Positions 1-8,564 of a DNA stretch of 64,000 nucleotides are shown one piece after another. Position 1 is the stretch's first letter, and each line of letters opens with the position of its first letter. The notes beneath the pieces are model-generated. The model was not told where the DNA came from, searched no databases, and was given only the letters and a program-made list of their open reading frames with translations. This stretch comes from Paenarthrobacter sp. DKR-5 (lineage in GTDB: Bacteria > Actinomycetota > Actinomycetes > Actinomycetales > Micrococcaceae): NCBI RefSeq assembly GCF_018531425.1, contig NZ_JAHBOI010000001.1:372001-436000 (forward strand), given 5' to 3'. Made by a program: the position numbers and the translations under genes.

Positions 1-166
1 AGCTGCGTTCGGTGCCGAACAGCTCGTCGATGACGTCCAGACGGACCTGGTGGGCGAGTGCGCGGATGGCGCGTGGATCCGCGATGCGGACCTCGCGCGG
101 CTCATGGCCGAGCCGTTCGGTGCGCCGCTCGCGCAGCCGCCGCTCGCGCGCGGTCTCCTCACTCAT
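1..166 (-). CDS. ArsR-type winged-helix regulator, N-terminal part (cut by window edge)
   Basis: Only the first 55 codons are present; the gene runs off the left end. Translation from the ATG at 166 gives a highly charged start (MSEETARERRLRERRTERLG) followed by IADPRAIRALAHQVRLDVID. The DPRAxRALAHxxRLxxIDxL pattern is the classic first helix of ArsR/SmtB-family winged-helix DNA-binding domains. The effector cannot be judged because the metal-binding or C-terminal part lies outside the window. No strong Shine-Dalgarno is visible. The next gene, the methyltransferase ending at 233, lies upstream in the same orientation with a 66-bp gap, so co-transcription is possible. Confidence 0.6.
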   Translation of the reverse strand, partial: MSEETARERRLRERRTERLGHEPREVRIADPRAIRALAHQVRLDVIDELFGTERS

Positions 167-232
167 GGGATCAGCATAGCCAGACCTGAAAGAAGCGCTT
201 GATATCCCTCGGTTCCGGGCCAGGAACCCGTA

Positions 233-1825
233 TCAGGCTGTGGCAGGCAGCAGGAACCCGTCGCGGACGAGGTTGGCGGCGTCGTCGAGCAGACCCTGCC
301 GGAAGTCCGGATCCTCCCGGTCCAGTAGCGCGGCGAGCGCGCCGGCGATCTGGCCCGCGGTCAGCTCGCCGTCGCACGCGGAGACGAAGCCGGCAAGTTC
401 CGAACTGAGCAGGTTGGTCCGCCGCAGGCCTGCCCCCTTCCGCAGCAGGATCACGCCCGGGTGTTCCGCGCCCGGCCGCTGGTGGCGTTCCTCCGTCACA
501 TCGTCGGCCACGAGCAGGTGCGCGGCCGCGAGGTCGTGGCCGGACAGCCAGTCGGCGCGTTCGACGGCGGCCGCCAGATGCGGCCCGAGCGGCTGCTCCA
601 CGGGGTAGGTGATCTCTTCGAACCGCCGCAGGGTCACCGCTTTCCCCGCCGGCGGGCGCCGCAGCCAGACCATCCCGAAGCCGATGCCGGCGACCCCGCG
701 GGAGGCGAAGTCGGCCAGGTAGGCACCATACGCGGCCTCGAAGAGGTCAGGGTCCCGGTTCTCCGAGGCGTCCTGCAACCAGGTCTCGGCATACTGCTCC
801 GGGCCGAGCTGTTCGCGCTGGATGATCCAGGCGTCGACGTCGTCGGCGAGCCAGGACGAGGGGCGCTCCTGCGAGCTTTGGCCGCCGCGGACTTCCCAGT
901 TACCGAGCAGCTGGGCGTGGCCGCCGGGCGCGAGGACCGCGGGTATCCCGCGGATGAGGCCGGCCACCAGGTCGTCGCCGGCCATGCCCGCGTCCCGGTA
1001 GGTGAAGCGGTCCTCGGCGGTCTCGTTCTCCGTCCGCGGCGTGATCACGAACGGCGGGTTGGAGACCACGAGGTCGAACTGCTCCCCCGCCACCGGTTCC
1101 AGCAGGCTGCCCTGCCGTAGGTCAACCCGGGCGGACAGGTCGGCCCGGTCCAGCCCGAGCACCTCGGCGTTGAGCAGCAGGTTGAACCGGGTGAAGGCCA
1201 ACGCGCGGTCGGAAAGGTCGGTTGCGACGACCCGGTCCGCGTGGTGCAGCAGGTGGAAGGTCTGGATGCCGCAACCGGTGCCGAGGTCAAGTGCCAGCCG
1301 GGCATGGCGGCGGATGGTGGTCTGGGCCAGCGTCAGCGAGGCGTGCCCGATGCCGAGCACGTGATCGCGGCGGAGCACACCCGGGCGCTGGTGCGCTGCG
1401 AGGTCGCTGGCCACCCAAAGTTCCGCGCCGCCCGTCCCATCCTCGTTCCGCTCCCAGCCGTACGGCCTCAGGTCGCAGGAGGCGAGCATGCCGTCCGCCG
1501 TCCGCGCGGCCAGACCCATCCGTCTCAGCCCGTCCGCGCCCACGGAGGGGAGGGCCGTTTCCACGTCCGCCGCGGGGACCGGGTCCGCCAGCAGCCACAG
1601 CCTGACGAGCGTCCCCAGCGGGTCCCCGGACCGGCCGCGGAGGGCGAGCCGTGCCGGCAGCGGCTGGTCGCGGTTGAAAGCCGCATAGGCGGACTCGCCC
1701 AGCAGCGCAGCGACGCCGTCCACCGTGTAGTTGGCCGCCCGGAGGTCGGCCGCGAGAGCTTCGAGCCGGTCATGGTCTGCGCTGGAGGGGACGTCCGCCG
1801 GGGCGGTCTTGTCGTTGAAAGGCAC
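233..1825 (-). CDS. SAM-dependent methyltransferase with NPPF motif (DUF7059-type)
   Basis: A 530-residue protein. The central domain has SAM-binding motif I (LDLGTGCGIQTFHLL), the acidic motif II region (VVATDLSDRALAFTRFNLLLN) and the NPPF motif (LVVSNPPFV) of methyltransferases that act on amide or exocyclic nitrogen in glutamine, asparagine or adenine. The N-terminal ~190 residues look like the winged-helix substrate domain of actinobacterial DUF7059 proteins, and the C-terminal ~150 residues form a second conserved domain. The GTG at 1825 (VPFNDKTAP) was chosen because the frame upstream becomes low-complexity SADPNSADPNSAD, the antisense of a 15-bp repeat in the divergent lipoprotein gene. 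The substrate is unknown; a protein or RNA target is possible. Confidence 0.8.
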   Translation of the reverse strand: MPFNDKTAPADVPSSADHDRLEALAADLRAANYTVDGVAALLGESAYAAFNRDQPLPARLALRGRSGDPLGTLVRLWLLADPVPAADVETALPSVGADGLRRMGLAARTADGMLASCDLRPYGWERNEDGTGGAELWVASDLAAHQRPGVLRRDHVLGIGHASLTLAQTTIRRHARLALDLGTGCGIQTFHLLHHADRVVATDLSDRALAFTRFNLLLNAEVLGLDRADLSARVDLRQGSLLEPVAGEQFDLVVSNPPFVITPRTENETAEDRFTYRDAGMAGDDLVAGLIRGIPAVLAPGGHAQLLGNWEVRGGQSSQERPSSWLADDVDAWIIQREQLGPEQYAETWLQDASENRDPDLFEAAYGAYLADFASRGVAGIGFGMVWLRRPPAGKAVTLRRFEEITYPVEQPLGPHLAAAVERADWLSGHDLAAAHLLVADDVTEERHQRPGAEHPGVILLRKGAGLRRTNLLSSELAGFVSACDGELTAGQIAGALAALLDREDPDFRQGLLDDAANLVRDGFLLPATA

Positions 1826-1945
1826 GTCTGCAAGTGTAGGCGGCTGTCCCCAGGCGGGCTCGCGTCCGGCTGGCCCGACGGCGGCTCTGGCGTCGGGCGT
1901 GACGGCAGTGTTGCCGGTAGGAACGGCCGGACGTAGCGTGCCTGC

Positions 1946-2587
1946 ATGGTTCGCGCGCGCCTGCTTCCGGTCAGCACTGTCCGGGTCAGCACTGTTGGGG
2001 TCAGCACTGTTGGGGTCAGCACTGTCCTGGTCAACGCTGTCCGGACACGGCCGCGGCGTGCGGCGGCCGTGGCCGCGGTGTGCCTGCTGCTGGCCGGGTG
2101 CACGGACTGGAACGAGCCGGGAAGCGGGACTCCCTCGCCGGCGTGGTCGCCGTCCAGCCCGGCCGCCGTCGTCCGCACTCCAGGGGACGGCAGCGGAGGC
2201 CCGCTTCGGTCCCGCGGCCCGCTGCCGACCGCGAGGCGGGACATTCTCGTCTGGGCCGATTCGGCGCTGCCCGAGGGAGGCGGACAGACCTTTGCCCAGG
2301 CGTTTGCTCCGCTCGCCGGCGGCGCCGCTGCCGTGGAAAGGACCCTGAGCCACCTGCCGGTGGGGACCTACCGGATGCAAATGGCGTGCCTTGGCGAGGG
2401 CCGGGTGAACTTCTCCGTGGCGGCCGCGGCCAGGGCGGGAGCCTCGGCGGTGCTGATCGACGTCGACGTCGACTGCGGCACGACGGCGACGCGCCTGATC
2501 AGCATCTCAGCGGACAGCGTGGTGACCATCACCGTCGCCGCCCGCGGCGAGGACGCCGTGACGGGCTACCGGCTGGCGCGGGTCTGA
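1946..2587 (+). CDS. Putative secreted lipoprotein with repeated N-terminal region
   Basis: 213 residues. A basic stretch (RTRPRR) and hydrophobic run AAAVAAVCLLLAGC give a lipobox with the acylated Cys at residue 52, so the mature protein should be anchored on the outer face of the membrane. Before the basic stretch lies an unusual ~30-residue extension made of pentapeptides (VSTVR, VSTVG, VSTVG, VSTVL, VNAVR) encoded by a 15-bp tandem repeat. After the lipobox come a Pro/Ser/Gly-rich linker and a small beta-rich C-terminal domain (GTYRMQMACLGEGRVNFSV) of unknown function. The start is uncertain: the ATG has a poor ribosome site, and no better ATG or GTG exists before the basic stretch. It is divergent from the methyltransferase and convergent with trhO. 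Confidence 0.6.
   Translation: MVRARLLPVSTVRVSTVGVSTVGVSTVLVNAVRTRPRRAAAVAAVCLLLAGCTDWNEPGSGTPSPAWSPSSPAAVVRTPGDGSGGPLRSRGPLPTARRDILVWADSALPEGGGQTFAQAFAPLAGGAAAVERTLSHLPVGTYRMQMACLGEGRVNFSVAAAARAGASAVLIDVDVDCGTTATRLISISADSVVTITVAARGEDAVTGYRLARV
1969..2043 (+). repeat. 15-bp tandem repeat, five copies
   Basis: Five head-to-tail copies of GGTCAGCACTGTNNG: 1969, 1984, 1999, 2014 and a diverged copy at 2029. Copies two and three are identical. Because the unit is 15 bp, changes in copy number would keep the lipoprotein reading frame and add or remove pentapeptides (VSTVG) in the region before its signal sequence. Confidence 0.85.
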
Positions 2588-2591
2588 AGCC

Positions 2592-3488
2592 TCAGGCGGC
2601 CGGGGCCTCGGGGCAGCCGTCGGGGCAGCGCAGGCTGGACGGGTCCTGGGCACAGTCCGCGCAGTAGAGCGAAAGGGTCCGGCAGGACGGGTTCGAGCAA
2701 TTCTCGAACTTGCTCGTGGGGGCCGAACAGCGGACGCACCGGCCGAGGGTTTTCGCCTCGTCGCTGAACTCGAGGTGCATGCGCCGGTCGAAGACGTAGA
2801 GCGAACCTTCCCACAGGCCGCGGTCCTTGAACGCCTCCCCGTAGCGCACAATGCCTCCGTCGAGCTGGTAGACCTCCTTGAAGCCCCGGTTGACCATCAG
2901 GCTCGAGAGCACCTCGCAGCGGATGCCCCCGGTGCAGTAGGTGACCACAGGCTTGTCCTTGAGCTCGTCGTACTTGCCGGACTCCAACTCGCGGATGAAG
3001 TCGTGGGTCGTGGCGACGTCGGGCACAACGGCGTTGCGGAACTTCCCGATGCGGGCTTCGAATTCGTTCCGGCCGTCGAAGAAGACGACGTCGTCGCCCT
3101 TTTCGTCGACGAGCCGGTGCAGTTCCTCGGGCTTGAGGTGCACGCCGCCGCCGACCACCCCGTTTTCGTCCACCTTCAGCTCGCCCGGCGCACCGAAGCT
3201 GACAATCTCCTCGCGGACTTTCACGCTCAGCCGCGGAAAGTCCGCGGCGGACCCCTCGGACCACTTCACGTCCAGGTTCCGGAACGCGCTGTGCTCCCGC
3301 GTCGTCTTCACGTACTGCTTGACGGCGTTGATCTCGCCGCCCACGGTGCCGTTGATTCCGTCGGGGGAAATCAGGATGCGCCCGGTCAAGCCGAGCTTCT
3401 CGCACAGGGCGCGCTGCCAGAGCCGCACGGCCTCCGGATCGGAGAGCGGGGCGAACGCATAGAAAAGGACGATTCGGTGCAAAGCCAC
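2592..3488 (-). CDS. trhO: tRNA uridine(34) hydroxylase, rhodanese-like
   Basis: 298 residues from the GTG at 3488 ([12 protein letters not shown]); an upstream TTG at 3521 is possible but gives a non-conserved extension. TrhO proteins (formerly YceA) use oxygen to form 5-hydroxyuridine at tRNA position 34. The N-terminal ferredoxin-like domain ([16 protein letters not shown]) is followed by a rhodanese domain with the catalytic cysteine in [11 protein letters not shown]-terminal segment rich in Cys pairs ([23 protein letters not shown]) probably binds zinc. It is divergent from the GNAT gene and convergent with the lipoprotein gene, 4 bp away. Confidence 0.9.
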   Translation of the reverse strand: MALHRIVLFYAFAPLSDPEAVRLWQRALCEKLGLTGRILISPDGINGTVGGEINAVKQYVKTTREHSAFRNLDVKWSEGSAADFPRLSVKVREEIVSFGAPGELKVDENGVVGGGVHLKPEELHRLVDEKGDDVVFFDGRNEFEARIGKFRNAVVPDVATTHDFIRELESGKYDELKDKPVVTYCTGGIRCEVLSSLMVNRGFKEVYQLDGGIVRYGEAFKDRGLWEGSLYVFDRRMHLEFSDEAKTLGRCVRCSAPTSKFENCSNPSCRTLSLYCADCAQDPSSLRCPDGCPEAPAA

Positions 3489-3550
3489 GTGTTTAAGGGT
3501 ACGTGCAGCGGGCGTAGCCAAGAGTTCCGCTCGGTTGTATCGTTCCGGTT

Positions 3551-4246
3551 ATGAGCATGGATCCCGGCGTCGAGGCACCCGAAGAGCTCCTCGAACACTG
3601 GGTGGCGGGCTGGGCCAGGTGCCGCGGTTACCGCACCGCGAAGGAGCACGGGCATCCGGCCGCGTACATCGACGAGAAGCTGGATGACTGGGAGTATTTC
3701 GCGGTCGAGCCCGGCGCGGAGGACTTCGCCTACCTCGCGGCGAGCACCAGCCAGGGCGCCAAGCGCGTCCTGACCGTCCTGACCAACGACCCGCACAAGT
3801 ACACGGCCCTGGCGGAACAGCACGGCTTGGAGGTCGTCGCCAGCGACCAGAGCATGATGACTGTCGACATGGAGACCCAGGACACGGAACCGCCGTGGCT
3901 GAACGACGACGACCTCAAGGTGGCCGTGAGCCACCCGGACGGTCACCACCAGGTGGTGGTGACCGCGCACGGCCTCGACGCTGCCCACGGCCGGGTGGCG
4001 GTCTCCGGACCGTATGCGGTGTTCGACAAGATCGAGACGGCGGATGCCTTCCGGCGCCGCGGGCTGGGCACCTTCGTGATGCGCGCCCTGGCCGCGGCCA
4101 TCCTCGAAGGGGACGTGGAGACGGGCCTGCTGGTCGCGTCGGCCGAGGGCCGCCTGCTGTACGGGCACCTCGGCTGGGTCCACCGCTACAACGTGCTCAT
4201 CATGCGCCCCTCCAGCCAGTCGGGCACCCCGCTGTTCAACGCCTGA
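3551..4246 (+). CDS. GNAT-family N-acetyltransferase
   Basis: 231 residues. The C-terminal half carries the acetyl-CoA pyrophosphate-binding motif A (AFRRRGLGTFVMRALAAAI), followed by LLVASAEGRLLYGHLGW typical of motif B. The N-terminal half has no recognisable family and may bind the substrate. A second in-frame ATG at 3557 is equally possible as the start. The gene stands alone between divergent trhO and the downstream helicase, with 50 bp to the helicase start. The substrate cannot be predicted. Confidence 0.8.
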   Translation: MSMDPGVEAPEELLEHWVAGWARCRGYRTAKEHGHPAAYIDEKLDDWEYFAVEPGAEDFAYLAASTSQGAKRVLTVLTNDPHKYTALAEQHGLEVVASDQSMMTVDMETQDTEPPWLNDDDLKVAVSHPDGHHQVVVTAHGLDAAHGRVAVSGPYAVFDKIETADAFRRRGLGTFVMRALAAAILEGDVETGLLVASAEGRLLYGHLGWVHRYNVLIMRPSSQSGTPLFNA

Positions 4247-4296
4247 GGCCCGCAGCCGCTACGGGGACCGTCGGTGCGGGGTGGAACAATAAGAAG

Positions 4297-6633
4297 GTGC
4301 CCCTCACCGAATCGCTGATCCCGTTGCTGGGCCGCGGCCCCGACCCGGAGCAGCTGGTCCATGTCCGCGAGCTGCCGGCCCGCGCCGCCACGGTCCGGCC
4401 CTGGCCGGAATGGGTGCACCCCGACGTCGTCGCCGCGTATGCCGGCATCGGCGTGCAGCAACCCTGGCAGCACCAGGTCAGCGGCGCCCAGCTGGCCCAC
4501 GACGGGCACCACGTGGTCATTGCCACGGGCACGGCTTCCGGCAAGTCGCTGGCCTACCAGCTGCCCGCACTGGACGCGATCCACCGCACCGAGCTCGAGG
4601 ACCGGGTGGCGCTGGAGCCCAGCGGCGCCGTCGCCCTTTACCTCTCCCCCACCAAGGCGCTCGCTGCGGACCAGCTCTCCGCGATCAAGGCGCTGGGGCT
4701 GCCTACCGTGCGCGCGGCGACCTACGACGGGGACACGGAGGCCACGGAACGGCGCTGGGTACGCGACCACGCCAATTTCGTGCTGGCCAACCCGGACATG
4801 CTCCACTTCGGCGTGCTCCCCAACCACTCGTGGTGGGCGCGGTTCTTCCGGCGGCTGAAGTACGTGATCATCGACGAGGCACACAGCTACCGGGGAGTCT
4901 TCGGCTCGCACGTGGCCAACCTGATGCGCCGGCTGCGCCGCGTCTGCCGCTATTACGGGGGCGATCCGGTGTTCATCGCCGCCTCCGCAACCTCGGCGGA
5001 CCCCGCCGTGTCCTTCGGCAGGCTGATCGGGGCACCGGTGCGCGCCGTCACCGAGGATTGCTCCCCGCACGGAGCGACGACCGTGGCGTTCTGGGAACCG
5101 GCCCTGACGGAGACCAAGGGTGAGAACGGCGCCAAGGAACGGCGGACGGTGATTGCCGAGACAGCGGACATTCTCGCCAACCTTGTCTCCGCCCGGGTGC
5201 GGACCATCGCGTTCATCAAGTCGCGGCGGGGAGCGGAAAGCATCGCGACCATCTCGCGCCGGCTGCTGGAGGAGGTGGATCCGTCGCTGCCTGGCCGGGT
5301 GGCCGCGTACCGGTCCGGTTACCTGCCCGAGGAGCGCCGCGCGCTGGAGACCGCCCTGCGGTCCGGGAAGCTGCTGGGCGTCTCCTCCACCTCCGCGCTT
5401 GAACTGGGCATCGACATCTCCGGGCTCGACGCCGTGCTGGTAGCCGGCTGGCCCGGGACCAGGGCCTCCCTGTTCCAGCAGATCGGCCGGGCCGGCCGCG
5501 CCGGGCAGGATGCGCTCGCTGCGTTCGTGGCCAGCGACGACCCCCTCGACACCTACCTGGTGCACCACCCCGAAGCGATCTTCGATGTGGCCGTCGAGGC
5601 CACGGTCTTCGACCCGTCGAACCCCTATGTGCTCGGGCCTCACTTGTGCGCGGCAGCGGCCGAGCTGCCCATCACGCATGCTGAACTGGAGCTGTTCGGC
5701 CCCACGGCGCCGGGGCTGCTTGGGCAGCTCGTCGCGGACGGCTACCTGCGCCAGCGGCCGTCGGGGTGGTTCTGGACCCACCCTCAGAGCGCCGCGGGAA
5801 TGGTGAACCTGCGGGCCGACGGCGGCGGCCCCATCAACATCGTCGACTCTGAAACGGGCAGCCTGCTGGGCACCATGGACTCGCCGCAAAGCCATTACCA
5901 GGCGCACGCCGGCGCCGTGTACGTCCACCAGGGTGAGACGTTCCTGGTGGAGCAGCTCAACGAAGAGGAGCACTGCGCCGTGGTACGCCGCGCCAACCCC
6001 GACTACTACACGACGGCGCGCGACGTCACGCAGATCGAGGTGCTCGAGACGGCGAAGACGATGCACTGGGGCGACATCCAGGTCCACTTCGGGGATGTGA
6101 AGGTGACCACCCAGGTGGTGTCCTTCCAGCGCAAGGCCTTTGTCTCGAATGAAACCCTCGGCGAGGAGCCGCTGCAGCTGGGAGCCCGCGACCTGTTCAC
6201 CAAGGCCGTGTGGTTCGTGGTTTCCGAAAAGCGCCTGACCGCGGCCGGCATCCCGGTTCCGCATCATCCGGGTGCGTTGCACGCGGCCGAGCACGCGGCC
6301 ATCGGCCTGCTCCCGCTCGTCGCGTCGAGCGACCGCTGGGACGTGGGCGGGGTGTCCACGGCCCTGCATGCGGACACGGAGCTGCCCACGATTTTCGTGT
6401 ACGACGGCCATCCGGGCGGTGCCGGTTTCGCCGAGCGGGGTTTCGAAGCGGCCACGATCTGGCTCCGCGCCACCCGCGACGCCATCTCCGCCTGCGAGTG
6501 CGAGTCGGGGTGCCCTTCCTGCGTGCAGTCGCCCAAGTGCGGCAACAAGAACAACCCGCTGGACAAGGCCGGAGCGATCAGGCTCATCGACGTGCTGCTC
6601 TCCCAGGCGCCGGCTGCCGAGGCCGCCGCCTGA
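4297..6633 (+). CDS. DEAH-box helicase with DUF1998 domain (MrfA/YprA-like)
   Basis: 778 residues from the GTG at 4297 (VPLTESLIPLLG). RecA domain 1 has Walker A ATGTASGKS near residue 80 and DEAH near residue 192 (VIIDEAHSY). Domain 2 has the arginine-finger motif QQIGRAGRAGQ. The C-terminal part, near residues 730-745, has four cysteines in CECESGCPSCVQSPKCG, the zinc-binding signature of the DUF1998/MZB domain. Bacillus MrfA, with the same architecture, acts in mitomycin C repair; a DNA repair role is therefore inferred. The Tad cluster lies just beyond. This pairing is so usual in actinobacteria that a TadE-like family is named after a helicase/secretion neighbourhood. Confidence 0.9.
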   Translation: MPLTESLIPLLGRGPDPEQLVHVRELPARAATVRPWPEWVHPDVVAAYAGIGVQQPWQHQVSGAQLAHDGHHVVIATGTASGKSLAYQLPALDAIHRTELEDRVALEPSGAVALYLSPTKALAADQLSAIKALGLPTVRAATYDGDTEATERRWVRDHANFVLANPDMLHFGVLPNHSWWARFFRRLKYVIIDEAHSYRGVFGSHVANLMRRLRRVCRYYGGDPVFIAASATSADPAVSFGRLIGAPVRAVTEDCSPHGATTVAFWEPALTETKGENGAKERRTVIAETADILANLVSARVRTIAFIKSRRGAESIATISRRLLEEVDPSLPGRVAAYRSGYLPEERRALETALRSGKLLGVSSTSALELGIDISGLDAVLVAGWPGTRASLFQQIGRAGRAGQDALAAFVASDDPLDTYLVHHPEAIFDVAVEATVFDPSNPYVLGPHLCAAAAELPITHAELELFGPTAPGLLGQLVADGYLRQRPSGWFWTHPQSAAGMVNLRADGGGPINIVDSETGSLLGTMDSPQSHYQAHAGAVYVHQGETFLVEQLNEEEHCAVVRRANPDYYTTARDVTQIEVLETAKTMHWGDIQVHFGDVKVTTQVVSFQRKAFVSNETLGEEPLQLGARDLFTKAVWFVVSEKRLTAAGIPVPHHPGALHAAEHAAIGLLPLVASSDRWDVGGVSTALHADTELPTIFVYDGHPGGAGFAERGFEAATIWLRATRDAISACECESGCPSCVQSPKCGNKNNPLDKAGAIRLIDVLLSQAPAAEAAA

Positions 6634-6735
6634 TCCTGCGCCGGGCCGAGGGTACCGCCGCGCCCAGCGGCTCCCTGTGGGCCGCAGGGCTTTCGGCCCT
6701 TCCCCCTGGACCGGCCCGCTGCGCACGATGGGCCG

Positions 6736-7200
6736 ATGAGCTACGAGGTGGAGCTGGTCGAACTGCCCGAACAATCCGCGGCGGCAGTGCACGGCCACGT
6801 TGAACACAACGGCATCGGCCCCTTTCTGGGACAAGCCTTCGGCGAAGTAATGGGCGCCGCCGAGCACCAGCACCTGCAGGTGACGGGCGCGCCGTTCGGC
6901 CGGTACCGCCAGGCGGGCCCCGGAGCCTGGGACGTCGAGGCGGGATTCCCGGTGTCGGCCCCGCCGTCCCCGGAGGGCCGCGTCGAGCCGCTGGTGCTGC
7001 CTGGCGGCTCCGTTGCGCGGACCCTGCACGTCGGGGACTACGGGGGCGTGGGAGCGGCCTATGAGGCAGCGGCAGCTTGGATCACCGAGCACGGCTTCGC
7101 ACCCTCGGGGGACCCGTGGGAGTGCTATCTGGACGGCCCCGAGGTGGCGAATCCGCGCACCGAGGTCTTTTTCCCTTGCCGGAAGGCCTCGGCAGGCTGA
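6736..7200 (+). CDS. GyrI-like / effector-binding domain protein
   Basis: 154 residues forming a single GyrI-like small-molecule-binding fold. It begins with the strand MSYEVELVELPEQSAAAVHGHV and contains the typical AGFPVSAP and ARTLHVGDYGGVGAAYEAA segments, where a conserved Gly-rich turn precedes the helix that lines the ligand pocket. It ends with ECYLDGPEVANPRTEVFFPC. No DNA-binding domain is attached, so it is a stand-alone ligand-binding protein or possible xenobiotic hydrolase or DNA-gyrase modulator. The last 76 bp overlap the 3' end of the oppositely oriented TadE-like gene. Confidence 0.75.
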   Translation: MSYEVELVELPEQSAAAVHGHVEHNGIGPFLGQAFGEVMGAAEHQHLQVTGAPFGRYRQAGPGAWDVEAGFPVSAPPSPEGRVEPLVLPGGSVARTLHVGDYGGVGAAYEAAAAWITEHGFAPSGDPWECYLDGPEVANPRTEVFFPCRKASAG

Positions 7201-7679
7201 GCGGCCGCATCCTGGTCCGCTGCCGTTGCTGGTCTCCCGCCGGTAGCGCTGCCGGCGTCGGGTGGTCCGGCGCGGGCCCTGCCGCTTGCCGCGGCGGGCA
7301 GTCCGGATACCGGCAGGCTGGTGCCCACTTCGACGATCGATCCGTTCGGCCCCGACACCACACAGAAGACGAGCGTGGCGCCGTTGCGGGCCGCCACCTC
7401 CGCTGCCACCGGGCAGGGCCCGCCGGCCGCAATGCCGCGCGCGGAATCGGCTGCCGCCAAGGCCGCCAGGTCCGCCGCCGTCGCCGCGCGGCTCCCTGCC
7501 ACCGCGGCCTGGGCGAGAACCGTCAGCAATGCCGACAGGGTAAGGAGCAGTCCGCCGAGTGCGAGCGCAAGCACCGTGCCTGAGCCGCGGCCCCGCTCGG
7601 AATGCCTGGCGCGGTGTCCGGATGCAGAAGACCGCAGCCGCTGGCGGGCAGTCACGCCGGCAGCCGGGCTGGCGGTCAT
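7125..7679 (-). CDS. TadE-like pilus/secretion protein (Rv3654c type)
   Basis: 184 residues from the ATG at 7679, which overlaps the TGA of the preceding tadE by ATGA. A charged start is followed by ERGRGSGTVLALALGGLLLTLSALLTVLAQ, a single membrane helix preceded by the G/S processing-like region of TadE and pseudopilin proteins. Then comes a helical segment rich in Ala (AATAADLAALAAADSARG), with two cysteines (GGPCPVA, LVFCVV). It is the last gene of the Tad operon. The conserved domain seems to end around 60 residues before the stop; the low-complexity tail runs antisense into the GyrI-like gene. Confidence 0.75.
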   Translation of the reverse strand: MTASPAAGVTARQRLRSSASGHRARHSERGRGSGTVLALALGGLLLTLSALLTVLAQAAVAGSRAATAADLAALAAADSARGIAAGGPCPVAAEVAARNGATLVFCVVSGPNGSIVEVGTSLPVSGLPAAASGRARAGPPDAGSATGGRPATAADQDAAAQPAEAFRQGKKTSVRGFATSGPSR

Positions 7680-8089
7680 GCCGCGCCGTCCGGCCCGTCG
7701 AGCTGCACGGCGCCGACCGCCGGGTCTTCCAGCCGGGCGTGCGCCTCTGCCTTCAGCGACCATGGGACCAGCCCGGCCAGAGGCCCGGGCACTGCCGCAG
7801 TAAGCCGGACGACGCCGAACCCGCCGTCCGACGAGATACTCACGCCGACGCTGTCACCTGCCAGCCGGTGCGCCTCGCTTTCGGCCACGGCCGGCTGCTC
7901 ACCCCGGGCCAGCGACCGGGCGGCGGCCCGTGCCGCCTCCTCCAGCCGCAGTTGTGCCACCGCCGCAGCGCCGCCGCCTGCCAGCAGTACCAGCAGCAGC
8001 ATGAGTCCGGGCAGCGCCACTGCCAGTTCGGCCGTCACTGCGCCGCGTTCGCGGGGACGTCCTCGCCCGTGCGTCCGGCCGGCCTTCAT
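7676..8089 (-). CDS. tadE: TadE-family pilus assembly protein
   Basis: 137 residues from the ATG at 8089, which overlaps the upstream stop as ATGA. The N-terminus has the TadE signature: a short basic leader (KAGRTHGRGRPR) then ERGAVTAELAVALPGLMLLLVLL, with Gly-Ala-Val-Thr-Ala-Glu marking the prepilin-like site and Glu at the +5 position. The remaining domain (EEAARAAARSLARGE) is the helical periplasmic-type part of minor pseudopilins. It probably helps assemble the Flp/Tad pilus or secretion machine at the membrane. It lies between the pilin-like gene and the TadE-like gene. Confidence 0.85.
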   Translation of the reverse strand: MKAGRTHGRGRPRERGAVTAELAVALPGLMLLLVLLAGGGAAAVAQLRLEEAARAAARSLARGEQPAVAESEAHRLAGDSVGVSISSDGGFGVVRLTAAVPGPLAGLVPWSLKAEAHARLEDPAVGAVQLDGPDGAA

Positions 8090-8439
8090 TGCAGGCTCAG
8101 CGCACTGCGGATCACGTTCAGCAGGAACCCCCGCACCTCGTCGCTGCGCAGGATGACCACGAGCAGCCCTGCGAACCCGACCGCCGCGAGGGTGGCGATG
8201 GCGTATTCCGCTGTGGCCATTCCGGCTTCGGCGGAGAGCACCCTTGGACGCCGTGGGGAAAGCGCAGGGGCGGACAGGCCGCGGGCAGACAGCGCGTGGG
8301 CCGACAGGCTCCGGCGCACCCGACGGCTGTTGCGCACTGCCCTGCGGCTCAGGGCGCCGGGGAAGAGCTCGCGCACGCCCGGCAGGTCGGAGGTCACGGG
8401 GAGGGTCTTGCCCGCTGAGGGATGGGAGGGTACAGACAT
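8086..8439 (-). CDS. DUF4244 Flp-pilin-like protein
   Basis: 117 residues from the ATG at 8439, preceded by a good Shine-Dalgarno AAAGGA. An ~80-residue basic N-terminal region is followed by SAEAGMATAEYAIATLAAVGFAGLLVVIL. The G-M-A-T-A-E-Y-A string is the Flp-type class III prepilin cleavage site, with Glu and Tyr at the conserved +4/+5 positions and a single hydrophobic helix after it. This matches the actinobacterial DUF4244 family, the presumed major subunit of this Tad system. The leader is much longer than usual for Flp pilins (10-20 residues), so an internal start is possible, although the ribosome site supports 8439. Confidence 0.8.
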   Translation of the reverse strand: MSVPSHPSAGKTLPVTSDLPGVRELFPGALSRRAVRNSRRVRRSLSAHALSARGLSAPALSPRRPRVLSAEAGMATAEYAIATLAAVGFAGLLVVILRSDEVRGFLLNVIRSALSLQ

Positions 8440-8516
8440 GGTCGGTCCTTTCGGGACGCCGGAGGTTGGTACGGGCCACTTTTCCGCGCCGGCACCCGGC
8501 ACAGAACCCTCCTTAG

Positions 8517-8544
8517 CCGTCAGGTGGACAACGCTGCCTGACGG
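8517..8544. other. Inverted repeat in the tadC-pilin gap
   Basis: CCGTCAGG at 8517 pairs perfectly with CCTGACGG at 8537 across a 12-nt loop. It is in the only sizeable gap of the Tad operon (8440-8564), between the tadC stop and the pilin gene. It has no U-run, so it may be an RNA-processing or stability element that sets pilin level apart from the machinery genes. Function is inferred. Confidence 0.4.
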
Positions 8545-8564
8545 ATCGATGTGGAGGAAGACGG

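Noticed and set aside
1969-2043. Short direct repeats considered as a CRISPR array
   Set aside because: The 15-bp units are contiguous, without spacers, inside a coding region, and no cas gene is present.
1826-2380. Extension of the methyltransferase gene on the minus strand up to 2380
   Set aside because: The open frame continues but is low-complexity (SADPNSAD repeats) and is simply the antisense of the lipoprotein gene and its 15-bp repeat; family alignment starts near VPFNDK at 1825.
3895-4296. Helicase frame extended upstream into the GNAT gene
   Set aside because: This part is the other frame of the GNAT coding region, with Arg/Gly/Pro-rich nonsense. The conserved helicase start is the GTG at 4297.
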